Assembly (NCBI GenBank): GCA_028285205.1
Contig: JANQQA010000035.1
Location: forward strand, 1-44,280
Direction: 5' to 3'
Source: Bythopirellula sp.
GTDB lineage: Bacteria; Planctomycetota; Planctomycetia; Pirellulales; Lacipirellulaceae
Length of the DNA: 44,280 bases
Below the pieces are notes generated by a model. That model made no database searches. It was not told the origin of the DNA and worked only from the letters and a program-made list of their open reading frames with translations. Every line of letters begins with the position of its first letter. Position 1 is the first letter of the stretch. Both the position numbers and the translations under genes were made by a program. This document shows, in pieces, positions 32,787-42,126 of the stretch.

Positions 32787-33998
32787 ATGGCAGACATTGT
32801 ATTCGACAAAGAATTGGTAACTGAAGGTCTAGCAGACAACACGTCTGCGCTGCCCGTGCGGGTCGAGCAACTCATCGTCGCTCAGGCGCCCAATAAGGCT
32901 GTGGTAGCCTGCCAAAATCTACAAATCGAGCATTACGCCCGCCAGGAACTGTGCCGACTGCACCCAGCAGAAGAGGCCCGCGCGAGCGCATACATGTACT
33001 GGGGCGGCGAGGAGCGAGATCGGCTCTACACCAACTACGAGCAGGTTGTTTGGGACGTGACATGGAATGACCAATCCTTAGTGGTCGTCCACTTCGAATG
33101 GGAGAACGCCTGCGGTGGCAGTAGTCGCGACTGGGTCGTAGCCGATTCTGTGGACGTCGCCGAAGCGCTAATACTGGACGTCGAACGTAAGACGCATGCT
33201 CCGGGCGACGCAATCTTGGTGTTTTCTCACGGAGATTGGCAGCGCAGTTATGACCTGTATCGAGCAACGCAAGCCGCGTCATTCGACGACCTGATCTTGG
33301 CTGATGCGATGAAGGATCGAATCCGCCAAGACTTTTCTCAATTTTTGGAAGCCGAACGACGGTATCAGTCGCTGGGAATCGCCTGGCGGCGCGGCGCGCT
33401 GATGATCGGTCCGCCGGGGAACGGCAAGACGCACTGCGTGCGCGCACTCGTCAAGGAGCTAGGAACTTCCAGCCTTTACGTGCAAAGCCTGAGCCATCCG
33501 TACTACAAAGAAGACCAGATGTGGAAACGCGTTTTCGATCGAGCGCGTGGACTGACCCCATGCATTCTCGTGCTCGAGGATCTCGACACGTTGGTGAGCG
33601 ATGAAAACCGTTCGTTTTTTCTTAACCAGCTTGACGGGTTCGAACAGAACCACGGCTTGATTGTGTTGGCAACGACCAACTACCCCGATCGCATCGACTC
33701 GGCAATCATCGACCGACCAAGTCGGTTCGACCGCAAGTACCACTTTCACCTGCCCACGGAGCACGAACGGATTCAGTACCTGTCACTTTGGCAAGAACGT
33801 CTTGGCGACGAGACCGGGTGGGCCAAGAACGAGATCGCCGAGATTGCGGCAGCCACGGAATCCTACTCGTTCGCATATCTGAAAGAGTTGGTGATCAGCG
33901 CGGTTTTGGAATGGATGCAAGAATCGACGGCGCCGTTCCTCAAAGTACTTCAATCGCAGTTGAATACCCTGCAGCGCCAAATGCGTTCGGATGAATAG
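32787..33998 (+). CDS. AAA+ ATPase with uncharacterised N-terminal domain
   Basis: 403 residues. The C-terminal half is a AAA ATPase: Walker A GPPGNGKT (about 208-215), Walker B ILVLEDLD (about 250-257), sensor 1 in IVLATTNYPDRID (about 284-296), arginine finger region IDRPSRFDRKY (about 300-310) and sensor 2 in YSFAYLKELVISAVLEW. It resembles the Bcs1/FtsH-like AAA group (LEDLD and RPSRFD) more than clamp loaders. The N-terminal ~170 residues (VRVEQLIVAQAPNKAVVACQN, YWGGEERDRLYTNYEQVVWDVTW) match nothing I know and may be the substrate-recognition part. No protease, membrane helix or partner gene is adjacent, so its target is unknown. Confidence 0.88.
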   Translation: MADIVFDKELVTEGLADNTSALPVRVEQLIVAQAPNKAVVACQNLQIEHYARQELCRLHPAEEARASAYMYWGGEERDRLYTNYEQVVWDVTWNDQSLVVVHFEWENACGGSSRDWVVADSVDVAEALILDVERKTHAPGDAILVFSHGDWQRSYDLYRATQAASFDDLILADAMKDRIRQDFSQFLEAERRYQSLGIAWRRGALMIGPPGNGKTHCVRALVKELGTSSLYVQSLSHPYYKEDQMWKRVFDRARGLTPCILVLEDLDTLVSDENRSFFLNQLDGFEQNHGLIVLATTNYPDRIDSAIIDRPSRFDRKYHFHLPTEHERIQYLSLWQERLGDETGWAKNEIAEIAAATESYSFAYLKELVISAVLEWMQESTAPFLKVLQSQLNTLQRQMRSDE

Positions 33999-34579
33999 GG
34001 GCAAGTTGCGACCAATGGCGATAGATATCTTCGCTGGCGGAGGTGAACCCGCAGGCGCTAACGCGCGGCCTCGAATGCTCCTTCGCGGCAAAGCCGCTGG
34101 CCATCGCGTTCCTACGCTGAGCTTGGGCTCCATAACGATCGCTTAACATGGTCGTTCGGAGCTGGCCGGCCAGGCAAGCTGGCACGTCGAAGCTGTGACG
34201 ACCGCGGCGCACTCCGATTGCGTGTGGCTCTCGTCAGCAGGGCGCAGTACTCGTCTTCACCTCGGATGATGATTTCCAGCCGCAGTCGCTCCAATTCTTA
34301 GGCGTGCGATCCACAGATCCTTTCGGGGAAGCTCGGAAATATCGGATTCCCCGACCGGATGCCGTTCCGCCAATCTCGCCCATCGGTTGCGGCAGGGCAT
34401 GAGCCAGGCCAACTTCGCGGCTTTTCGCATTAAGTCGAAATTTTCTGCAGAGCCGCGCGCGCCGAGTTTCTGAACGTCGTAAGCAGTGATAGGAGGTCGT
34501 CCTTCGCCCGTGAAATAGCGACGCAACGTCCACACGGCCATACATCTCTGTCACTTATTCGTTCTGAAAGGTAGAGGTC
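33999..34579. other. 581-base gene-poor region
   Basis: Between the AAA+ gene and the giant secreted protein gene. Frames present are short and lack ribosome sites or recognisable content. No strong hairpin with a U-tract was seen after the AAA+ gene. The final 20 bases hold AAGGTAGAGGT, the ribosome site of the next gene. Confidence 0.4.
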
Positions 34580-37500
34580 ATGTTCCGCAAACTTCAATCC
34601 AGCAATCGTGGAAACCGTCGTGGGAAGAAGCAGCAAAAATCTGGGCGTAGCCCCCGTCGAAGGCCGACGCTTGAGATGCTCGAGCAACGTCAATTGATGG
34701 ATGTGTCTTGGTCGTTCAGCGCAGGCAAACTGGAAGGAATCGGCGACACAGCTGATGAGACGGTCGTGCTCAGCGTAAACGCGAGCGGCTTTGTCGTCGA
34801 TCAGGGAAACTTGATCGAAGACGCAAACGACAACCCGCTGATGATTCCTGCATCTTCCGTGACCGAGATCTGTATCGACACCAAGCGTGGAAACGACAAG
34901 ATCGACCTGCGGGCCGTCAATTCTACGACATTTCCTAACATTTCCACCTCCTCGCATAAAGTGAGGATCGAGGGCGGATGGGGCGCTGACACAATCTTCG
35001 GCAGCGACCTGCCTGACCGCATTTTTGGCCATATGGGCGACGACGACATCTGCGGCATGGGGGGCTCTGATCACATCGAAGGTGGATGGGGAGATGACAC
35101 AATCTGCGGGGGCACCGGTGGCGACTACATCGATGGAGACGCAGGCAAGGACGAACTGCTGGGGAACGAAGGGGATGATCACATCATCGGAGGCGATGGC
35201 CAAGATTCTGTCATCGACGGTGGTGCGGGCAGTGACAAGATCGTATCCAAAGGCGATGGCAACAGAGACACCATCTTCCACGATGGATCTGACGACCTCA
35301 GCGACGTCCGCAAACGCGGGCCGTGGCGAGATAACCTCATTGAAGGAACGAGCGACTTAGCATGCCCGTGCGATGGTGATGGTGGCGGATATGATTGTGA
35401 GGTTGATTTTGGCGATGCCCCGGATACCTACGGCACGACGTTCAGTAACAACGGTGCTAGCCACCACATCACTTCGACCGGTCCGCGGATGGGCATGTTT
35501 GTCGACGCGGAAGGCGATGGTCAGCCAAGTGTTAACGCTGACGAAGATGATCTGGCGGTGCGAGATGACGAAGACGGCGTCACCTTTGTTGGCGGGCCAA
35601 TACTCGGTGCCGGCACCGTGAAAGAGATTCTCGTCGACATCCAAAACTTGCTACCCGGCGAAACGGCATTCATCGATGGCTGGGTCGATTTCGACGGCGA
35701 TGGAAGCTTCAACGGAAACAATCAGATCTTTGCCAGCCAACCGGTCACGCCGGGTGTCAATTTTCTTACCTTCAGCGTACCGTACGCCGGTTCGCGATTG
35801 GGTCCGACGTATGCACGATTCCGCGTGAGCACGACTGGCGGGTTGGGTCCTCAAGGTCACGCGATCGGCGGCGAAGTGGAAGACTATCTGCTGGAGCTGG
35901 GTTGCGACTGCCAAACGATCTTCGGCCCGTACACCAGTGGATTCGGATGCGATCCGAACGACACGGCAAACCTCGCGACGCAGTTGGAGTTCTTCGAGTC
36001 GAATCTCTGGGATGCCACTGGTTCGACCCAGCTGAGCTTCGATGGGCTTGAGGGGACGATCCCCGGCGATCAGTTTGCTGTCAGCCACGGCGTGCAATTC
36101 GAGCATTCTCAACCGCTGCAGGCGAACGTCGAAGGTGGTCCCGTGATCGAGAATCTGGATGCGTTTGACGGTACGTTCTACCCCGACGGGGCCACTGTGT
36201 TGAGCGTTTATCCCAATCACGTGGATCCCCTGACGATCCTGTTCGATGAGCCAGTGGGGGCTGTCGGCAGCTTTGTGGCGATGGGCAAAGAAGGGGCGAT
36301 CGATACGCTGACCATCGAAGCATTTGACGCAAGCGACAACCTGATCGCCTCCTATCAACCGACCCTGTACGCGTTCGACGACGCCGACAACCGCGAAGGT
36401 TATTGGACGCTGCAAAGCGGCGAGATTGGGATCTCCAAGGTCACCATTATGAACGATAACCCCACCGACTTTGGAAATGCCCTGATCGTCGACGATCTGC
36501 AATGGCATGCGTTCGAGCCATTGCCATCGTTCACTGGCGACGCGGCAGACTTCCAGGACGAGTTAGCGCAATCGGCAGGAGCGGTCGAGGTCATTGATTT
36601 CGAAGATGTGGCGGGATTCGTGCCCGGAGATCACTACCAAGCTTCGCATGGTGTAGTCATCGAAGCGGACGTAGACCTCGTGTCCGTCGCTGAAGGCACG
36701 TCGCCGATTGGCGAACTCGAAGGGTACGACGGCCAATATCAATCGGATGGCTCGCAGGTCTTGGCTACGGATGCCGATGAAGTAAGTTTCCTGTTTGACA
36801 TTCCGGTTCAGACGTTTGGGTTGTTCCTAGCAAATGATACCGACGTGCCGGCTAGCGACGAGTTCAGCCCCTACACCCTGCGAGTGGAGGACATCAACGG
36901 CAACATCTTGCACGTTGAAAACGTCGGTCTCAAGCAATGGGATGACGGTGACAGTCGCGAGGGATTCTACACCTACGTCGGACTCCCACCCGGGACCACC
37001 GAGAGCATCGGCAAGGTAAGCGTCATTCGCAACCGGACGGACACCGATCCGCCAAGCCCCGTCAGTCCGATCGTGATTGACAGTCTCACCTTCTCGCGGT
37101 CTGAGTCAGTCGTCGATGCGGGCGACTACAACGGAGACGGCTTCGTGGACGCGATGGACTACGCGTTCTGGCGCGAATCGCTGGGGCAGGTCGTCTCGCC
37201 GGGGAGCCAGGCCGATGGCAACGCTGACGGTGTGGTCGATTTGAGCGACTATGCCATCTGGCGGCAGAATCTCTCCGCTGCCGCCCCGGGCACCGACGTC
37301 AACGCCGACGGAAGTGTTGATGGTATCGATCTGGACGGCTGGCGACTCGGTTACGGCAACTTGACGCTTACGGACCCGGTGATTGCGGACTCCGACGACG
37401 ACGGGATCGTCAGTGGCACCGATTTTCTGAATTGGCAGCGAGCAGCGACGCCTCAACCGGTGCCTGTAAGTGCGAGTTTCGCGACTCAGCCCACGATCAT

Positions 37501-37873
37501 GGCCGAGCAAAGCTGGGCAGATTCCGATCAACACCACAGCGAACTGGTCGATCGGTACACCCACAGCTTGGAACGTGACTTCAGTCGTCGCGCTGCCTAT
37601 GGCGAGAGTCAGATCGACCTTGTTTATCCCCAGCGATCGCTTCGAGATGATTCCGCGACACTAGACCATGATGGTTTTGTGGGCGCGACGTCCGCAGTGG
37701 TCGACTCACCTGCAGCTCAACACGCTCCAGCCGATAGCGATGTCAACTGGGTCGCGGATTCCCGAGCGACGACTGAACGCTCGACGGTAACGCGTGACTT
37801 CGAGGAATGGGATCTCGCGATCGAGCAGCTCACGAGTGCCTCGCCAGCATGGATACGAGGACTCGTTGTCTGA
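34580..37873 (+). CDS. Giant secreted protein: RTX repeats, GEVED, twin modules, dockerin-like end
   Basis: 1097 residues with AGAGGT upstream of ATG 34580. The basic N-terminus leads to TLEMLEQRQLMDVSW (about 30-44), the planctomycete LExLExRxLL-type motif found at the front of many exported giant proteins. Domains: RTX/hemolysin-type calcium-binding nonapeptides (about 132-225: GGWGADTIFGSD, GGSDHIEGGWGDDTICGGTGGD), a GEVED domain (FGDAPDTYGT... to IGGEVEDYLLEL, about 275-440), two related modules of ~190 residues (about 455-650 and 655-850), and EF-hand/dockerin-like repeats (GDYNGDGFVDAMDYAFWR, DGNADGVVDLSDYAIWRQ, DVNADGSVDGIDLDGWR, about 845-940). The C-terminal ~140 residues look low-complexity. 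Likely a calcium-dependent cell-surface or adhesion protein; the substrate is unknown. Confidence 0.9.
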   Translation: MFRKLQSSNRGNRRGKKQQKSGRSPRRRPTLEMLEQRQLMDVSWSFSAGKLEGIGDTADETVVLSVNASGFVVDQGNLIEDANDNPLMIPASSVTEICIDTKRGNDKIDLRAVNSTTFPNISTSSHKVRIEGGWGADTIFGSDLPDRIFGHMGDDDICGMGGSDHIEGGWGDDTICGGTGGDYIDGDAGKDELLGNEGDDHIIGGDGQDSVIDGGAGSDKIVSKGDGNRDTIFHDGSDDLSDVRKRGPWRDNLIEGTSDLACPCDGDGGGYDCEVDFGDAPDTYGTTFSNNGASHHITSTGPRMGMFVDAEGDGQPSVNADEDDLAVRDDEDGVTFVGGPILGAGTVKEILVDIQNLLPGETAFIDGWVDFDGDGSFNGNNQIFASQPVTPGVNFLTFSVPYAGSRLGPTYARFRVSTTGGLGPQGHAIGGEVEDYLLELGCDCQTIFGPYTSGFGCDPNDTANLATQLEFFESNLWDATGSTQLSFDGLEGTIPGDQFAVSHGVQFEHSQPLQANVEGGPVIENLDAFDGTFYPDGATVLSVYPNHVDPLTILFDEPVGAVGSFVAMGKEGAIDTLTIEAFDASDNLIASYQPTLYAFDDADNREGYWTLQSGEIGISKVTIMNDNPTDFGNALIVDDLQWHAFEPLPSFTGDAADFQDELAQSAGAVEVIDFEDVAGFVPGDHYQASHGVVIEADVDLVSVAEGTSPIGELEGYDGQYQSDGSQVLATDADEVSFLFDIPVQTFGLFLANDTDVPASDEFSPYTLRVEDINGNILHVENVGLKQWDDGDSREGFYTYVGLPPGTTESIGKVSVIRNRTDTDPPSPVSPIVIDSLTFSRSESVVDAGDYNGDGFVDAMDYAFWRESLGQVVSPGSQADGNADGVVDLSDYAIWRQNLSAAAPGTDVNADGSVDGIDLDGWRLGYGNLTLTDPVIADSDDDGIVSGTDFLNWQRAATPQPVPVSASFATQPTIMAEQSWADSDQHHSELVDRYTHSLERDFSRRAAYGESQIDLVYPQRSLRDDSATLDHDGFVGATSAVVDSPAAQHAPADSDVNWVADSRATTERSTVTRDFEEWDLAIEQLTSASPAWIRGLVV

Positions 37874-37907
37874 TCGGATAACAAGCGTGAGGTTCAGTGA
37901 CTCGCCG

Positions 37908-37951
37908 ACACTCCAGCGAACGTCCTCCGTATGGAAACGTCGCTGGAGTGT
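37908..37951 (+). terminator. Strong hairpin after the giant protein gene
   Basis: ACACTCCAGCGAACGT (from 37908) pairs with ACGTCGCTGGAGTGT (37937-37951) with one bulged A, a 15-base stem. It starts 35 bases after the stop codon. There is no U-tract, so termination would need help or the stem acts as a 3' stabiliser. Confidence 0.6.
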
Positions 37952-38159
37952 TGCAATGGCAGGCAAATACATGCTAAGAACGACCGACTGCCGATTCGTC
38001 CTCGAATAGTGATTCTTGAGAGCCTGAATCGTCATACCCATCTCACGTCGCCACGCCGAAACGATTGGCTCTTTTGTGCTTGTCCAGTTTGGCGATATCG
38101 GTTGAACTACTGCTACTGGTATATCAATTGAAGATTGCCATTAACCGAGCTGCGATGCC

Positions 38160-38936
38160 ATGCACAGACAATCCTCTAAGGACCGTTCCTCTAAATTGCT
38201 ACTCGCCATAGCCTCATGGATGGCACTAACTGCGGTGAGTGCTGCAAAGGGTCCCCGCGAAGGCTCACCAGAATCGCATCCCAGTCAGTCGACATATTTC
38301 CAGCGCAAGGGTTTCGAGTCGATCTTCGACGGCAAGACCCTCGCGGGTTGGCGCTCAATCCCAGCGGATCGGGCAAGTGACTGGAAGGTAGAACAAGGCG
38401 TACTGATCAGTGTGGGGAGCAAGACGGGCCTTGCGTACCTGGTGTTCGATCAGGAGCTGACCGACTTTGAGTTGCGGCTGAGTTACCGGTTGCCGGGAAA
38501 TGGAAACACGGGTGTCGAGATTCGCGCCCAAGTGGATCCGAGTGGGAAAAGACCCCTCGTTGGCTACCATGCCGATCTTGGTCATATTGGCATTGGCAGC
38601 AACGTGCTGGGAGCCTGGGACTTACATTTCGCAGAGCGCCCGGAGCCTGGGGCCCACCGTGGCAAACATTTGACGATCCATCCTGACGGCACCACAGACG
38701 TTCGCGATTTGCCCAGCCCGCTCCAGGTGAGCCAAATCCGCGACCGTGACTGGAACGACGTCCGAGTTGTTGCCAAAGGTACGGACTTCAAATTCTACAT
38801 CAATGGCAGGCTTGCCTCGCGGCTGACCGACAATGCCAAACAGGCTCGTCTCGATCGGGGACTAATCGGGCTACAGATTCACGATCACGGCGCTCGTGCC
38901 GACTTCAAAGACATTTTCCTGAAACGTATCAAATAG
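38160..38936 (+). CDS. DUF1080 (3-keto-disaccharide hydrolase-like) secreted protein
   Basis: 258 residues. A signal peptide (KLLLAIASWMALTAVSAAKG, about 12-31) is followed by one DUF1080 domain (about 48-257): GFESIFDGKTLAGWRSI, WKVEQGVLISVG, DFELRLSYRLPGNGNTGVEIRAQ, WNDVRVVAKGTDFKFYINGRLASRL and GLIGLQIHDHGARADFKDIFLK. The fold is a concanavalin-like jelly roll. DUF1080 proteins are greatly expanded in planctomycetes and some cleave 3-keto-glycosides; the domain otherwise acts as a sugar-binding unit. Here it is alone, without the common sulfatase or dehydrogenase neighbours. Confidence 0.92.
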   Translation: MHRQSSKDRSSKLLLAIASWMALTAVSAAKGPREGSPESHPSQSTYFQRKGFESIFDGKTLAGWRSIPADRASDWKVEQGVLISVGSKTGLAYLVFDQELTDFELRLSYRLPGNGNTGVEIRAQVDPSGKRPLVGYHADLGHIGIGSNVLGAWDLHFAERPEPGAHRGKHLTIHPDGTTDVRDLPSPLQVSQIRDRDWNDVRVVAKGTDFKFYINGRLASRLTDNAKQARLDRGLIGLQIHDHGARADFKDIFLKRIK

Positions 38937-39388
38937 AGCAACATGTGCTCCATGTGGAGACGTGCCGACGGCAGCTTCTCTTTCTCCGAGTTCGCCGATT
39001 CCCAGATGTTGCGTAGCTGCATTTCGTGGCGCACAAAAAAACGCCCTCCCATGGCACGGAACGCAGTTGCTTCTACGCGTCCAATACATCGGCTGAGGTG
39101 CATTCGAACATCATCTCGGTACCTGAATACCGCCATGAACAAATCGATTGGACCTAATCCGTCCTTCGGGGCGTTCTGGTCTCCCGACCGAGTTCTTGCA
39201 ACAAACGAACCGCTGGCAAGATGTACGGTTTGAATCGAGTCCGCGGAACACGAAGTTTGATGCAGTACGGTTGACAGGATCGGCCGGATTTTACTTCTTC
39301 GCGTTGGTAGTCAAACCCTTCCGATAGTTAGTTCTGGTCCAATCATGAGTAGCTGTGCGCTGCCACCGTAGGCTCAAACTGTAGGAAC
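38937..39388. other. 452-base intergenic region
   Basis: No supportable gene. A 96-codon plus-strand frame (38943-39233) has no ribosome site and low-complexity content. The palindromic CTCCATGTGGAG near 38949 lies just after the DUF1080 stop. The promoter of the MORN-type gene should be here but was not pinned down. Confidence 0.4.
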
Positions 39389-40609
39389 ATGATGATGATC
39401 TCGCGAATTTCGTTGTCGAAGAAAAATCACCTTCCCTCCACCGTCGCTGGCCTGATGGTCATGGTGCTAGCGTCGCAGGCCGCACTAGCAGCACCTCGTC
39501 AGGGCAATCTGAAACGAGCGGAACCTACGCTGGCTGCTCCCAAGAAACTGAATCTGGTCCGACCGACGCGGCCCACGGACTTGGAACCCAGTCAGCCGAT
39601 CGTCGGAACCGAAGTTTTCGTCGAGCGGTACCCCGACGGCACCATCAAGGTGGAACGCGAAGTCACGCTCGATGACGAAGGGAACTACGTAAACCACGGC
39701 CCATGGCGGATGTGGAACCAGGCCGGCAAGCTGGTTGCAGAAGGGAGTTTCGAATATGGGAGTCGGAGCAGCATTTGGACGCGGTGGCACGATCGCAACG
39801 ATTCCAAGCTGTTGAGCCAGGCACCCTTCAACCGATTTAGTACCCCCTTCATTTCCCAAGTGAACTTCGACCAGGGTGTGATGGACGGCGAGTGGTCCAT
39901 CTTCGACTCGCAGCAACGACGTTGCTGTCAGATTTCCCTGTACCGCGGCAAACGCCATGGCACCACCCTGTTCTGGCTGCCGGATGGCACGGTACTCCAG
40001 CAGGCGACTTTCGACCAAGGCGTACCGACGGGCGATGTGCTGCAATTGGATGCGCGGTCCGGCAAGTTGGCTCAAGCCAAGAACTATCTGGACGGTCGCC
40101 AGCGCATCACCAGGAAGACGACGCACCGTCGCGGGAAGCAGAAGTTTGAAGGCAACTACTTGGCACCTCCTTCCATGCAAACGGTGAAAGACGATTTCTG
40201 GACGCTCACTTTTGCCAAGTACGAGCCCCAAGGCGAGGAACTCCGCCACGGGAAGTGGCAAGAGTGGTACTCTAACGGCCAACTCAAAATGAGTGGGCAA
40301 TACGATCGCGACAAGAAGGTCGGCCAATTCACTTATTGGCACTCCAATGGCCAAAAGGCCACGGAGGGATACTATGAGGCCGGCAAGCATGACGGCACCT
40401 GGGTCTGGTGGCATCAAAATGGCCAGAAGTCGGTCACCGGTAGCTTTGAAGATGGCATGCTAATCGATCAATGGCGCTGGTGGGCCCAGAATGGTAAGCT
40501 GACCAAGCAGCTGGTCCACGATGGCACCCGCACTTTTGAATCGTTGGCAATCGACGAGCCAGCCACCGACATCAAGAGTGCTCGGACGCAGGGTCGTGTC
40601 CGGCGATAG
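39389..40609 (+). CDS. Secreted MORN-variant repeat protein
   Basis: 406 residues. Three consecutive ATG codons from 39389 follow TAGGA. A signal peptide runs to about residue 35 (TVAGLMVMVLASQAALA|APRQ). The mature protein carries several toxin-antitoxin YwqK-type/MORN-2 units: GPWRMWNQAGKLVAEGSFEYG, HGTTLFWLPDGTVLQQATFDQG, HGKWQEWYSNGQLKMSGQYD, GQFTYWHSNGQKATEGYYEAG, DGTWVWWHQNGQKSVTGSFEDG and DQWRWWAQNGKLTKQ. Repeats are most regular in the last 150 residues. Exported repeat proteins of this type probably form an elongated beta structure for binding; the role is unknown. It is convergent with the aconitase gene, 82 bases away. Confidence 0.85.
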   Translation: MMMISRISLSKKNHLPSTVAGLMVMVLASQAALAAPRQGNLKRAEPTLAAPKKLNLVRPTRPTDLEPSQPIVGTEVFVERYPDGTIKVEREVTLDDEGNYVNHGPWRMWNQAGKLVAEGSFEYGSRSSIWTRWHDRNDSKLLSQAPFNRFSTPFISQVNFDQGVMDGEWSIFDSQQRRCCQISLYRGKRHGTTLFWLPDGTVLQQATFDQGVPTGDVLQLDARSGKLAQAKNYLDGRQRITRKTTHRRGKQKFEGNYLAPPSMQTVKDDFWTLTFAKYEPQGEELRHGKWQEWYSNGQLKMSGQYDRDKKVGQFTYWHSNGQKATEGYYEAGKHDGTWVWWHQNGQKSVTGSFEDGMLIDQWRWWAQNGKLTKQLVHDGTRTFESLAIDEPATDIKSARTQGRVRR

Positions 40610-40691
40610 GAAGCAGCATACGTGAGCCGAACAGCGCTAGCCGCGGGTGGCAGCGCGTTCGGGTTCGGCTGAGGGACGAATCCCGCATCCA

Positions 40692-42117
40692 TTAGCCATC
40701 CAGCAGCTTCCGCAGCACCGTTTGCAGGATGCCGCCGTTGCGGTAGTAGTCGAGTTCCACTGGAGTGTCGATGCGCACCGTGGTGGTGAACTCGATGGGA
40801 TCGCCGCTCGCCGGTTTCGCGACGACCTTCAGCTGCTGCCGCGGTTGCAAGTCGTCGCCCAGGTCGGCGATATCGAAGACTTCCTCGCCTGTGAGGCCCA
40901 ACGATTGCCACGTGGCCCCACTCTCAAACTCGAGCGGTAAAACTCCCATCATGACAAGGTTGCTACGGTGAATCCGCTCGTAGCTGGCGGCGATCACGGC
41001 TCTCACGCCGAGTAGGAAGGTGCCCTTGGCGGCCCAGTCGCGGCTGCTGCCGGTGCCGTATTCCGCGCCGGCCAAGACGACCAGCGGCGTGCCGTCCTCT
41101 TTGTACTTCATTGCCGCGTCGTAGATTGGCATCGTCTCGCCAGTGGGTAAGTAACGAGTGATCCCGCCTTCAGTCCCCGGTGCCAGTTGGTTGCGAATGC
41201 GAATGTTGGCGAACGTGCCGCGCGTCATGACGCGGTCGTTGCCGCGGCGGCTACCGTAGCTGTTGAAGTCGCGTGGCTCGACACCTGCGTCTTGCAGGAA
41301 CAGTCCTGCAGGACTATCGGCGGCGATGGCACCGGCGGGCGAGATATGGTCGGTGGTCGTCGAATCGCCAAGCACCGCCATGCAGCGTGCTCCGGTGATC
41401 GGTGTAATCGGGTCTACCTCACGCTTCAAGCCGACCAGGAACGGCGGCTCTTGGATGTAAGTGCTCTGGTCGTTCCAATCGTAGAGTTCGCCGCCGCTGA
41501 CGTCGATGGCGTTCCACTTCTCGTTCTTCTGCCAGACGTTGTCGTATTGCTTTCGGAACATTTCAGGCAGCACACAGCTTTCAACGACGCTGGTTACTTC
41601 TTCGTGCGAGGGCCAGATGTCCGAGAGCATGACCTGGTCGCCGCTGGCCGTTTCGCCGATCGGCTCGGACGTGAGATCAATGTCGGTCGTGCCGGCCAGC
41701 GCGTAGGCCACCACCAACGGCGGGCTGGCCAGATAGTTCGCCTTCACATGCGGATTGATGCGGCCTTCAAAGTTTCGGTTGCCCGACAGCACACCCGACA
41801 CGATGAGATTACCTTCGACCACCGCGTTGGCCACCGGTTCCGGCAGTGGACCGCTGTTGCCGATGCAGGTCGTGCAGCCATAGCCGACCGTCTGGAAACC
41901 GATCGCATCGAGATCGTCGTCGAGGCCTGCCTTCTCCAGGTAGTCTGTCACCACGCGCGAGCCTGGGGCGAGGCTCGTCTTCACGTGTGGCGGCACCGTG
42001 AGGCCTTTTTCCACGGCCTTCTTGGCGACCAGTCCGGCGGCGACCATCACCGAGGGGTTGCTGGTGTTGGTGCAGCTGGTGATCGCCGCGATCGCGACGG
42101 CACCATGCGTGATCTCC
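40692..42117 (-). CDS. acnA: Aconitate hydratase, C-terminal half (cut by contig joint)
   Basis: About 475 codons of the AcnA/IRP-type aconitase, interconverting citrate and isocitrate in the TCA cycle. All three [4Fe-4S] ligand Cys are in the preserved part: [11 protein letters not shown] near 42054-42081 and [17 protein letters not shown] near 41835-41885. Other signatures are [109 protein letters not shown]. The readable sequence starts at about [13 protein letters not shown]; the ~420 residues that should precede it are absent, replaced by penicillin-binding protein sequence in another frame. The gene in the real genome is presumably intact. Confidence 0.95.
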
Positions 42118-42126
42118 GACGAGGTC
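42112..42126. other. Chimeric joint between planctomycete and actinobacterial sequence
   Basis: Left of this point the minus strand encodes aconitase; right of it the minus strand encodes a class A penicillin-binding protein in a different frame (offset by one base). The exact base cannot be fixed, because the sequence here reads plausibly as both (EVDLV in one frame, TSSE in the other). GC content and codon use change abruptly. Confidence 0.85.

Noticed and set aside
41809..42117. PBP frame continuing past the joint for about 100 residues
   Set aside because: These residues are aconitase DNA read in the wrong frame, so I ended the gene at the joint.
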